A DNA stretch of 64,000 nucleotides from Hydrogenovibrio kuenenii DSM 12350 (GTDB taxonomy: Bacteria > Pseudomonadota > Gammaproteobacteria > Thiomicrospirales > Thiomicrospiraceae). The translations under genes and the position numbers were made by a program. The DNA is taken from positions 682,001 through 746,000 of the forward strand of contig NZ_JAGP01000001.1 in NCBI RefSeq assembly GCF_000526715.1, in the 5' to 3' direction. The first letter of the stretch is position 1, and each line of letters starts with the position of its first letter. A model generated the notes under the pieces. That model was given only the letters and a program-made list of their open reading frames with translations. It was not told the DNA's origin and ran no database searches. This document shows, piece after piece, positions 18,481 to 26,146 of the stretch.

Positions 18481-18511
18481 CTTTGCCCTATTTTCGGAAA
18501 TATCCCTTTTT

Positions 18512-19741
18512 ATGAGTAACTTAATGAACGACTTTTCAGAGATTCGTCAACGTTTTCCAATTCTAAAACAAACCGAAAATGGTCAACCTTTGGTTTACTT
18601 GGACAGTGGTGCAACTTCCCAAAAACCGCAAGAAGTGATTGATGCGATTACCAATTACTACACCATGGAAAATGCCAATGTGCATCGTGGTGTATACGGT
18701 TTAAGTGAAAGAGCAACGGAAGCTTATGAAGGCGCACGCGAGAAAATTAGAGGCTTTATTAATGCCGCTTCAACTAAGGAAGTGGTATTTGTGCGAGGCA
18801 CAACTGAGGCGATTAATTTAGTAGCTGCAAGCTGGGGGCGCGTAAATTTAAATCCTGGTGATGAAGTCATTATCACGGAGATGGAGCATCACTCTAACAT
18901 CGTGCCTTGGCAGCTGTTGCGAGATGAATTGGGTATTCGTTTGACTGTGCTTCGTATTAACCAAAATGGTGAAGTCTGTTTAAATGCTTTGGAAAGTTTG
19001 TTGTCCGAGCGAACTAAACTCCTTTCGATTACCCATATGTCAAATGCATTGGGTTCCATTAATCCAGTAAAAGAAATGACTGCATTAGCCCATAAAGTGG
19101 GTGCAAAAGTTTTGGTTGACGGTGCTCAAGCGGTTCCGCATATGAAGGTAGATGTGCAGGATATCGGTTGCGATTTCTATGCGTTTTCTGCACATAAAAT
19201 GTATGGTCCAACAGGGATTGGCGTTTTATATGGTAAAGAGGAATTGCTTGAAGTGATGCCTCCGTATCAAGGGGGCGGCGATATGATTTATTCTGTGACC
19301 TTTGAGAAAACCGAATACAACGTTTTGCCTTATAAGTTTGAAGCAGGTACCCCTCATATTGCTGGTGGTATTGCTTTAGGTGCTGCGGTGGATTTTATGC
19401 TGTCTATTGGACAAGATGCCATTGCTGACTACGAAAATCAGTTGCTTGTCTATGCCACAGAAAAGCTTAAAACGATTGAAGGGCTGCGCATTATTGGTGA
19501 AGCCGAGCATAAAGGTGGTGTGATTTCCTTTATTGTTGATGGTGCACATCCGCATGACATGGCCACTTTAATGGATCAAGATGGTATTGCCGTACGCGCT
19601 AGTCATCACTGTGCAATGCCGGTAATGCAACATTTCAATGTACCTGCTACAGTCCGCGCGTCTTTTGGTGTTTATAATAACTTTGATGATATTGATAGAC
19701 TGGTTGCTGCAATCATAGAAGCTAAGGATATGCTGCTTTAA
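18512..19741 (+). CDS. sufS: SufS, cysteine desulfurase
   Basis: SufS is a PLP-dependent type II cysteine desulfurase that removes sulfur from cysteine for SufBCD. I chose the ATG at 18512 (MSNLMNDFSEIRQ, 409 residues), which matches the family length. The open frame begins 32 codons earlier inside sufD. Key features are YLDSGATSQKP, VFVRGTTEAINLVA, the PLP lysine in FSAHKMYGPTG, and the active-site cysteine in ASHHCAMPVM. SufS normally needs SufE or SufU as sulfur acceptor; neither is in the window. It is the last gene of the operon, 31 bases after sufD. Confidence 0.97.
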   Translation: MSNLMNDFSEIRQRFPILKQTENGQPLVYLDSGATSQKPQEVIDAITNYYTMENANVHRGVYGLSERATEAYEGAREKIRGFINAASTKEVVFVRGTTEAINLVAASWGRVNLNPGDEVIITEMEHHSNIVPWQLLRDELGIRLTVLRINQNGEVCLNALESLLSERTKLLSITHMSNALGSINPVKEMTALAHKVGAKVLVDGAQAVPHMKVDVQDIGCDFYAFSAHKMYGPTGIGVLYGKEELLEVMPPYQGGGDMIYSVTFEKTEYNVLPYKFEAGTPHIAGGIALGAAVDFMLSIGQDAIADYENQLLVYATEKLKTIEGLRIIGEAEHKGGVISFIVDGAHPHDMATLMDQDGIAVRASHHCAMPVMQHFNVPATVRASFGVYNNFDDIDRLVAAIIEAKDMLL

Positions 19742-19834
19742 TAACGTTGCTTTGTAACGTGTAGTTATTCTGATGTTTGGACGATTAAGTCTGTTTGGAG
19801 TATGATTAATCCATAAAAATATAAAAGAAGTTTT

Positions 19835-20023
19835 ATGGGGTGTGATATGGCAGAGCAGACGGAAAATTTGTCTAGCAAGTTCAAATCTGCTTGGGCAGGT
19901 TTGGAAACTTATCAAAAAGTATTCTTGATTTTTGTTCTGATCGTTTTTCCTCTGGGATTAATCTTCCCGCAAGTTATGGAAATTCTACTTCTCCCTTTGT
20001 CTTTTGTGACTTGTTCCAACTGA
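19835..20023 (+). CDS. Small single-span membrane protein, unknown
   Basis: The 62-residue product is not recognised. It has a polar N-terminus of about 25 residues and a hydrophobic span at about 29-55 (VFLIFVLIVFPLGLIFPQVMEILLLPL), so it may be an inner-membrane microprotein. ATG codons at 19835 and 19847 are both possible: AGAAG precedes the first and GGGG precedes the second. Support is limited to the open frame, ribosome sites and position in a 720-base gap otherwise without genes between sufS and murC. Confidence 0.45.
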   Translation: MGCDMAEQTENLSSKFKSAWAGLETYQKVFLIFVLIVFPLGLIFPQVMEILLLPLSFVTCSN

Positions 20024-20035
20024 AGTGGCTGGGTT

Positions 20036-20362
20036 ATGACTGCTTCTTTAGATTGGATTCGCTTGGAATGTATTCCATTACCGGATAGTCGTTTTGATCC
20101 TTGCGTAGTTTTTTGGAATCCGAATGAGCAGAAAATATTAGGTGATGCAGCAGAACAGATTCTTCAATGGGTAGCTGACGCTGAACAAAAAGGCTATATC
20201 AGTACGCCAACCCTAACGCATTTTGAGATAGTGAGCCCATTGACACAACCTTCTGAATTAGCGGCTATTTTGGCGCAATATTATTGGGTTATTCCTGAAC
20301 CAGTTTCCTCGCCAGAAGAAAATGCAATGAAAGAAGTTGATTCAATACACTTACTTCATTAA
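20036..20362 (+). CDS. Hypothetical protein of 108 residues
   Basis: I do not recognise this protein. It is soluble-looking, with no signal peptide or membrane span, and is moderately acidic. A helix-like middle section (LGDAAEQILQWVADAEQKG) is followed by a proline-rich segment and a C-terminal region predicted to include a helix (SELAAILAQYYWV). It starts 13 bases after the small membrane gene and a GGCTGGG element precedes the ATG, which suggests co-transcription. It ends about 135 bases before murC; that gap shows nothing I can name. Confidence 0.5.
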   Translation: MTASLDWIRLECIPLPDSRFDPCVVFWNPNEQKILGDAAEQILQWVADAEQKGYISTPTLTHFEIVSPLTQPSELAAILAQYYWVIPEPVSSPEENAMKEVDSIHLLH

Positions 20363-20497
20363 TTCAGATTAAATTTTCATCTATGCTTTGCTCGCGTTTT
20401 AGTTATCATATAACGAAAATATAAAACCTAAATAGAAAACACAGATAAACAACTCAAACAGGCTGTGCCTGTACTGGGCGAGATTCTACCCAAATTT

Positions 20498-21883
20498 ATG
20501 AAAGATTACGTCAAGCAAATTCATTTTGTCGGCATCGGTGGTGTCGGCATGGCAGGCATTGCTGAAGTATGCCTTAACCTAGGATACGAAGTATCCGGTT
20601 CCGATATTAGAGAAAATATCACCATTACGCGTTTAAAGTCTTTAGGCGCTCAAGTTCAAATTGGTCATGATGCCAGCTATGTTAAAACCAGTGATGTAGT
20701 TGTGGTTTCAACGGCAATTGACAAAGAAAATCCAGAAGTTAGTTACGCTCGAGAAATGCGCATTCCAGTGATTCCTCGTGCTGCGATGCTGGCGGAACTG
20801 ATGAGAATGCGTTTTGGTATCGCCATCGCAGGAACACATGGTAAAACGACGACGACAAGTTTAGTCGCTGCAATCTTAACGCAAGGCGGACTAGATCCGA
20901 CATTTGTTATTGGTGGTAAATTAAATCAGGTGGATGCCAATGCGCGTTTGGGATCGAGTCAATACTTGATTGCCGAGGCTGATGAGTCCGATGCCTCCTT
21001 CTTACACCTTTCTCCCATGATGTCGGTCGTTACCAATATTGATGAAGATCATATGGAAACGTATCAAGGGGATTATCAGCAGTTAGAAAACACCTTTATT
21101 GAGTTTATTCATCGTTTACCCTTTTATGGTATGGCTGTGCTCTGCATTGATGACGAGAATATACAAAAAATCATTCCAAAGCTTTCCCGTAAAATTTACA
21201 CATATGGTTTTTCTGAAGCTGCAGATGTACGAGCCAGTAATGTTAAAGCGAAAGGGCTGCAAATGCAGTTCACCGTTGAAACAGAAGATTTACCTTCATT
21301 TAATGTAACTTTAAATCAGCCTGGTAGGCACAATATTTTGAACGCATTGGCAGCTATTTCCATTGCATTGGAGTTAGACGTTTCGGTAGAAAATATTCAA
21401 ATCGGCTTGTCTGATTTTGGTGGTGTTGGACGACGCTTCGAGGTTTATCCCAATCGAATGATTGGTAATCAGCTGGTTACTCTTGTGGATGATTACGGAC
21501 ATCACCCAACAGAACTTGCAGCTACTTTAAATACAGCTAGAGAAGCTTTTCCCGATAAACGGTTGGTCTTGGTGTTTCAACCACATCGCTATTCGCGTAC
21601 AAGAGATTTGTTTGATGATTTTGTACAGGTGTTGATGGAGCCAGATCTACTGGTGTTGATGGATGTTTATGCAGCAGGTGAAACAGCGTTGACAGCGTTT
21701 GATTCCAAGTCGTTGTTGCAGTCGTTAAGACTTTTGGGCCGCAAAGAAAGTGTGCATATTGAAGACCGCCAGCAACTGGATGAAGTGATGCCGAACTTAC
21801 TGAATGAGGGCGATATTGTTCTGGTAATGGGCGCTGGTGATGTAGGACAAATTTCAAAAGATTGGAAGGAATTGGGAGCATAA
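20498..21883 (+). CDS. murC: MurC, UDP-N-acetylmuramate--L-alanine ligase
   Basis: MurC adds L-alanine to UDP-MurNAc, the first amino-acid step in peptidoglycan precursor synthesis. The ATG at 20498 gives 461 residues starting MKDYVKQIHFVGIGG, which fits the family. A GTG 33 bases upstream is possible but adds residues not seen in relatives. Motifs are HFVGIGGVGMAGIAEV, the ATP loop GTHGKTTTTS, EADESDASFLHL, NIDEDHMETY, and DDYGHHPTE plus FQPHRYSRT of the C-terminal domain. It restarts the dcw cluster, with ddl following directly. No murB lies between murC and ddl, unlike many gammaproteobacteria outside the enterics. Confidence 0.96.
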   Translation: MKDYVKQIHFVGIGGVGMAGIAEVCLNLGYEVSGSDIRENITITRLKSLGAQVQIGHDASYVKTSDVVVVSTAIDKENPEVSYAREMRIPVIPRAAMLAELMRMRFGIAIAGTHGKTTTTSLVAAILTQGGLDPTFVIGGKLNQVDANARLGSSQYLIAEADESDASFLHLSPMMSVVTNIDEDHMETYQGDYQQLENTFIEFIHRLPFYGMAVLCIDDENIQKIIPKLSRKIYTYGFSEAADVRASNVKAKGLQMQFTVETEDLPSFNVTLNQPGRHNILNALAAISIALELDVSVENIQIGLSDFGGVGRRFEVYPNRMIGNQLVTLVDDYGHHPTELAATLNTAREAFPDKRLVLVFQPHRYSRTRDLFDDFVQVLMEPDLLVLMDVYAAGETALTAFDSKSLLQSLRLLGRKESVHIEDRQQLDEVMPNLLNEGDIVLVMGAGDVGQISKDWKELGA

Positions 21884-21885
21884 GC

Positions 21886-22830
21886 ATGTCCAACAAGCAA
21901 ATCGATGTTAAGGCTCTTGGCAAAGTCGCCGTATTGATGGGTGGTACAGCAGCAGAGAGAGAGGTTTCTTTAAGGAGCGGTAAGGCAGTTTTGAACGCGC
22001 TTGTTGCTAAAGGCGTCGATGCTGAGGGAGTTGATGTTGTAACAGTTGAACAATTGTTGGATATTGCCAAGCATTATGACCGTGTTTTTAATGTAGTGCA
22101 TGGTCGTTGGGGAGAAGATGGTGGTATCCAAGCAGTACTTGATGCTTTGGATGTGCCTTACACTGGTAGTGAACAAGGAGCTTCCGCTTTAACAATGGAC
22201 AAGCTTCGTACCAAATGGCTCTGGCAAGGTGCTGGGTTACCGACACCTGAATTTGTAAGAGTTTCTAAAACGCAGCCGTTTGATTCCATAGGCTTCTCAT
22301 TACCATTTCCTGTGATTGTTAAGCCATGCCATGAAGGTTCTAGTATTGGCATGCGTAAAGTTGATTCATTAGAGGAACTGATTGAGGCAGTAGGCTATGC
22401 CCAAGAGTTTGACCATGAAGTTTTGATTGAACGTTGGGTGACCGGACGAGAGTTCACCTGTTCAATTTTGGATGGTGAAGCCTTGCCTTTGATTGAATTG
22501 AAAACGTCACATTCTTTCTATGATTATGAAGCTAAATACTTGTCAAATGATACACAATATCTTTGCCCGACCAATTTACCAGAGCAGCAAGAAAAAGCGA
22601 TACAAGCTTTGTGTTTAAAAGCATTTGATGTTGCTGGTGCAAGAGATTGGGGGCGTGTAGACCTTATGATGGATTCGAATAATCAGGTTTGGTTGATTGA
22701 ATTGAATACGGTGCCTGGAATGACGGATCATAGCTTGGTGCCTATGGCAGCAAGAGTTCAAGGTATTAGTTTTGAAGAATTGGTTGTCAGGCTTTTGGCT
22801 TTGACCATGAACCGACATGAATCTTCGTAA
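21886..22830 (+). CDS. ddl: Ddl, D-alanine--D-alanine ligase
   Basis: Ddl makes the D-Ala-D-Ala dipeptide for MurF. The ATG at 21886, two bases after the murC stop, gives 314 residues starting MSNKQIDVKALG. An in-frame TTG upstream would lie inside murC. The ATP-grasp fold is seen in VLMGGTAAEREVSLRSG, VFNVVHGRWGEDGGIQA, IVKPCHEGSSIGM, GREFTCSILDGEALP and WLIELNTVPGMTDHSLVPMAA. It is part of the murC-ddl-ftsQ-ftsA run, as in the E. coli ddlB arrangement. Confidence 0.97.
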   Translation: MSNKQIDVKALGKVAVLMGGTAAEREVSLRSGKAVLNALVAKGVDAEGVDVVTVEQLLDIAKHYDRVFNVVHGRWGEDGGIQAVLDALDVPYTGSEQGASALTMDKLRTKWLWQGAGLPTPEFVRVSKTQPFDSIGFSLPFPVIVKPCHEGSSIGMRKVDSLEELIEAVGYAQEFDHEVLIERWVTGREFTCSILDGEALPLIELKTSHSFYDYEAKYLSNDTQYLCPTNLPEQQEKAIQALCLKAFDVAGARDWGRVDLMMDSNNQVWLIELNTVPGMTDHSLVPMAARVQGISFEELVVRLLALTMNRHESS

Positions 22831-22854
22831 ATAAGCACTGAGAAACGATACTAG

Positions 22855-23565
22855 ATGTTAAATAAAAAGCTTGTTTCTACTGTTGTTTTATTGGTGCTTT
22901 TGATTAGTGCGCTTGGTTGGATAATATTTTCACCCAATCGCGTTTTGAAAAATTATCAAATAGAAACGCATCTGAAAAAAGTTGAAACATCTCAGGTTGA
23001 TAAGGTGGTAAAACCTTATTTAGGTCAATCTTTTTGGCGCCTTGATTTGGACAGTTTGCACGCAAAAATTGTTCAATTAGATTGGGTGTACCATGCAACG
23101 GTAACGCGCAGATGGCCTGGTCAAATTGATATTTCCATAGAAGAGCAGAAACCGGTTGTCCGCTGGGGCAAAGATGGTTTATTGAATAAAAATGGTGACA
23201 TTTTTTACCCAACGAATATAGCCTCCTTCCAAAATCTAGTGGAATTAGATGGTGATGATGGCAAATCACAACAGTTATTAAAGGATTTGGTGGTATTTCA
23301 GGGGGCATTCAATAAACTTGGCTGGACAATTTCCAAACTTGTTAAGAATGCGGATAATGTCTGGCAAATTCACTTTGTTAAACATCCGCAAGTTGAGCTG
23401 GATGAAACTGATTGGAAACATAAACTAAAACGTTTTATTAGAGCTTATCCACAAATAAAAGAAGCGCTAAGAAAAAATGCACGTCTGTATGATTTGCGCT
23501 ATAGTAATGGTTTCGCGATCAAGCGAATTTCTGAAACGCAAAAAACGGACAAAACAGATTCTTGA
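22855..23565 (+). CDS. ftsQ: FtsQ, cell division protein
   Basis: FtsQ is a bitopic inner-membrane protein that recruits FtsB and FtsL to the divisome. The 236-residue product has a membrane helix at about residues 5-26 (VSTVVLLVLLISALGWIIF). A periplasmic POTRA-like domain follows (LKKVETSQVDKVVKPYLGQSFWRLDLDSLHAKIVQLDWVYHATVTRRWPGQIDISIEEQKPVVRW), and then the FtsQ beta domain. The motif W...ATVTRRWPG is a family hallmark. The position between ddl and ftsA confirms the identity. Confidence 0.95.
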   Translation: MLNKKLVSTVVLLVLLISALGWIIFSPNRVLKNYQIETHLKKVETSQVDKVVKPYLGQSFWRLDLDSLHAKIVQLDWVYHATVTRRWPGQIDISIEEQKPVVRWGKDGLLNKNGDIFYPTNIASFQNLVELDGDDGKSQQLLKDLVVFQGAFNKLGWTISKLVKNADNVWQIHFVKHPQVELDETDWKHKLKRFIRAYPQIKEALRKNARLYDLRYSNGFAIKRISETQKTDKTDS

Positions 23566-23638
23566 TACTTTGCAAAAAAGGTTAAGAGTTTTTACCTTGG
23601 CTTATGCAATTAGACTGGACCTAAAGGTATTGATGTAA

Positions 23639-24895
23639 ATGGCAAAAAAGCAACCTACTTCTCATTCAAACATTGTGATCGGGCTGGATATCGGCACTTC
23701 AAAAATCGCTGCAATCGTTGGTAAAGTAAAAGATGATGGCAAAATAGAAGTGATAGGGATGGGAACTCACCCATCTAAAGGCCTTAAAAAAGGGGTTGTG
23801 GTCAATATTGATTCGACTGTTGAGTCGATTCAAAGAGCCATTGATGAAGCTGAACGCATGTCGGGTATTCAAGTCAACTCGGTTTCAGTTGGTATTGCGG
23901 GTAGTCATATCAATAGCTTTAATTCAAATGGCATGGTGGCGATCAGTAACCAAGAAGTCCAGGAGCAGGATGTGCAACGAGTTATCGATGCTGCACAGAC
24001 CATTGCTATTCCAGGTGACCAGCAAATACTTCATATTTTGCCGCAAGAGTTCATGATTGATAACCAAGGTGGCATTCGTGAACCGATTGGAATGTCTGGC
24101 GTTCGTTTAGAAGCCAAAGTCCATATGGTGACAGGCTCTGTTAGTGCGGCACAAAATATTACCAAGTGCGTTGAAAAATGCTCTTTAACTGTTGATAACT
24201 TGATTTTAGAACAGTTGGCTTCCGCCGAAGCAGTTTTGTCAGAAGATGAAAAAGAGCTAGGGGTTTGTTTGGTAGATATTGGTGGCGGTACTACGGATAT
24301 TGCTGTTTTCCAAAACGGTGCTATTCGACATACTGCGGTTATTCCTGTCGCTGGTGACCAAGTTACTAATGATATTGCGGTTGCATTGCGTACGCCAACA
24401 CCAGCTGCAGAACAAATCAAACGCCAATACGCTTGTGCATTACCTCAGTTAATTGATCAAGATGAAGAAATTGAAGTCCCTTCGGTAGGTGATCGTCCTG
24501 CACGTTGTTTGTCAAGAAACACTTTGGTTGAAGTCATTGAGCCTCGTTATGAAGAATTGTTTCAATTGATTCAAGCTGAATTACGTCGTACTAACTTCGA
24601 AAACAAAATCGCAGCAGGTATTGTTTTAACCGGAGGTAGTTCCAAGGTTGAAGGCGCGGTTGAATTGGCGGAAGAAGTTTTTCATATGCCAGTTAGGCTT
24701 GGTGTACCAATGGGAGTCAGTGGCCTGAAAGATGAGGTTTCTAGTCCTGCATTTGCAACAACAGTTGGTTTGTTGCTTTATGCTAAAGAACACCAGACTT
24801 TCTCTCAACATACTAATGTATCTGCCCGCAAACAGCAGATGAGTGAAGAGACCATTTTAGAAAAAATGAAAAACTGGTTTAGTAACAGCTTTTAA
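23639..24895 (+). CDS. ftsA: FtsA, cell division actin-like ATPase
   Basis: FtsA is an actin-fold protein that tethers FtsZ filaments to the membrane. The 418-residue product has VIGLDIGTSKIAAIVG at the N-terminus, the SHI/1C domain, VCLVDIGGGTTDIAVF, GIVLTGGSSKVEGAVELAEEVF and VGLLLYA. The C-terminus (EETILEKMKNWFSNSF) is the amphipathic membrane-targeting helix. Normally ftsZ follows at once; here only 111 bases separate ftsA from lpxC, so ftsZ must be encoded elsewhere. Confidence 0.97.
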   Translation: MAKKQPTSHSNIVIGLDIGTSKIAAIVGKVKDDGKIEVIGMGTHPSKGLKKGVVVNIDSTVESIQRAIDEAERMSGIQVNSVSVGIAGSHINSFNSNGMVAISNQEVQEQDVQRVIDAAQTIAIPGDQQILHILPQEFMIDNQGGIREPIGMSGVRLEAKVHMVTGSVSAAQNITKCVEKCSLTVDNLILEQLASAEAVLSEDEKELGVCLVDIGGGTTDIAVFQNGAIRHTAVIPVAGDQVTNDIAVALRTPTPAAEQIKRQYACALPQLIDQDEEIEVPSVGDRPARCLSRNTLVEVIEPRYEELFQLIQAELRRTNFENKIAAGIVLTGGSSKVEGAVELAEEVFHMPVRLGVPMGVSGLKDEVSSPAFATTVGLLLYAKEHQTFSQHTNVSARKQQMSEETILEKMKNWFSNSF

Positions 24896-25006
24896 ATTTT
24901 TGTGTAAAAATCCTGTTTATTTATTGAAATCCTTACTTGTTCAGTGTGTTAAAATTCGCCTTTTATTTATCATTAAAATGCTGCCCAATCAGGAGCGAAT
25001 AAAGGC

Positions 25007-25927
25007 GTGAAACAAAAAACTTTAGCAAACCCTATCAAAGCAAGAGGTGTTGGGCTTCATACTGGACATGAAGCATTGATGACCCTTAAACCTGCTCCTG
25101 CAAATACAGGGATCGTTTTCCGCCGTATTGATACTTCTCCCGTTGTTGAGTTTCCTATTTCGCCGAATTTGGTTCAAGAAACCACGCTTTGCACGACAAT
25201 TGTTAAAGATGTTGAGCAGGGGCTTGTTAAGATTGCGACTATAGAACATTTGATGTCTGCCTTAGCCGGAATTGGAATTGATAATGTCTATATCGATATT
25301 GATTCGGATGAAGTGCCTATTATGGATGGTAGTGCGTCACACTTTATCTTTTTATTGCAGGCTGCTGGTATTGAGTTTCAAGATGCGCCCAAAAAGTTTA
25401 TTCGTGTGCTGAAACATATTCGTGTCGAGAATGATAAGGGCGGTGTTGCTGAGTTCAGTCCTTATGAAGGATATCGTCTAAACTTCTCTATAGAGTTCGA
25501 TCATCCTGCATTTGAACAGACAGCGGAAAAAATGACATTAGACTTCTCTTCCACATCTTATTTTAAAGAAGTCAGTCGTGCTCGTACTTTTGGTTTTATG
25601 AAAGATATGGAAAAACTTCGAGCACAAAACCTTGGTCTGGGTGCCGGGCTGCATAACGCAATCGGTTTGGATGAAAACGGCGTCATGAATTTAGAAGGCT
25701 TACGAGATAAAGATGAATTCGTTCGTCACAAAATTCTCGATGCTGTGGGCGATTTGTTTATGGCAGGTCACCCTATCGTTGGCGAGTTTACCGCCCACAA
25801 ATCAGGTCATGCTTTGAATAACCAGTTATTACGCGCTTTAATGGCTGATCCAGACGCTTATGAAATAGCCGATTATCTTGGCAAAGAACCGCCAATAGAA
25901 TATGGCAGTTCAAAAGTTTTATTGTAG
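25007..25927 (+). CDS. lpxC: LpxC, UDP-3-O-acyl-N-acetylglucosamine deacetylase
   Basis: LpxC is the zinc deacetylase that commits UDP-GlcNAc derivatives to lipid A synthesis. It uses a GTG start at 25007, preceded by AGGAG; the resulting N-terminus MKQKTLANPIKARGVGLHTG aligns with E. coli LpxC. The zinc and catalytic residues are visible in IEHLMSAL, VPIMDGSAS, ARTFGFMKD and VRHKILDAVGDLFMAGHP. Length 306 is normal. It lies directly between ftsA and secA. I see no regulatory degron extension different from the family. Confidence 0.97.
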   Translation: MKQKTLANPIKARGVGLHTGHEALMTLKPAPANTGIVFRRIDTSPVVEFPISPNLVQETTLCTTIVKDVEQGLVKIATIEHLMSALAGIGIDNVYIDIDSDEVPIMDGSASHFIFLLQAAGIEFQDAPKKFIRVLKHIRVENDKGGVAEFSPYEGYRLNFSIEFDHPAFEQTAEKMTLDFSSTSYFKEVSRARTFGFMKDMEKLRAQNLGLGAGLHNAIGLDENGVMNLEGLRDKDEFVRHKILDAVGDLFMAGHPIVGEFTAHKSGHALNNQLLRALMADPDAYEIADYLGKEPPIEYGSSKVLL

Positions 25928-26003
25928 AACCATTTTCTATTGAATCATGGGGTTAGCTTCTAGGTTAACCTCTTGTTACTTCTCAAGATTATCTCATCAT
26001 TTT

Positions 26004-26021
26004 TAGCATGGACTTATGCTA
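26004..26021. other. Short inverted repeat in the secA upstream region
   Basis: TAGCAT-GGACTT-ATGCTA lies in the 219-base lpxC-secA gap. It has no T tail. Its role is unknown; it could be an operator or a leader hairpin. No secM-like open frame is seen in this gap. Confidence 0.3.
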
Positions 26022-26146
26022 GAATAAGCCTCATTTTTAATCTTATTGAAACTTTAGCGTGTTTAGATGAACCGGGCTTGGTCACAGGCTTGATATAAAA
26101 TGATTTAAACATAATTTAACGCTTAAAACCTTGGACGCTATTACGA

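Noticed and set aside
21537-22070. A 177-codon minus-strand frame across the murC-ddl junction
   Set aside because: It lies fully antisense to two strongly conserved genes, has low-complexity composition rich in Thr, Ser and Pro, and shows no family motif.
22904-23308. A 134-codon minus-strand frame inside ftsQ
   Set aside because: ftsQ on the plus strand has full family features; the antisense product is a shadow.
24896-25006. Possible ftsZ remnant
   Set aside because: The 111 bases contain only a promoter-like AT-rich tract and the lpxC ribosome site, with no FtsZ-like codons.
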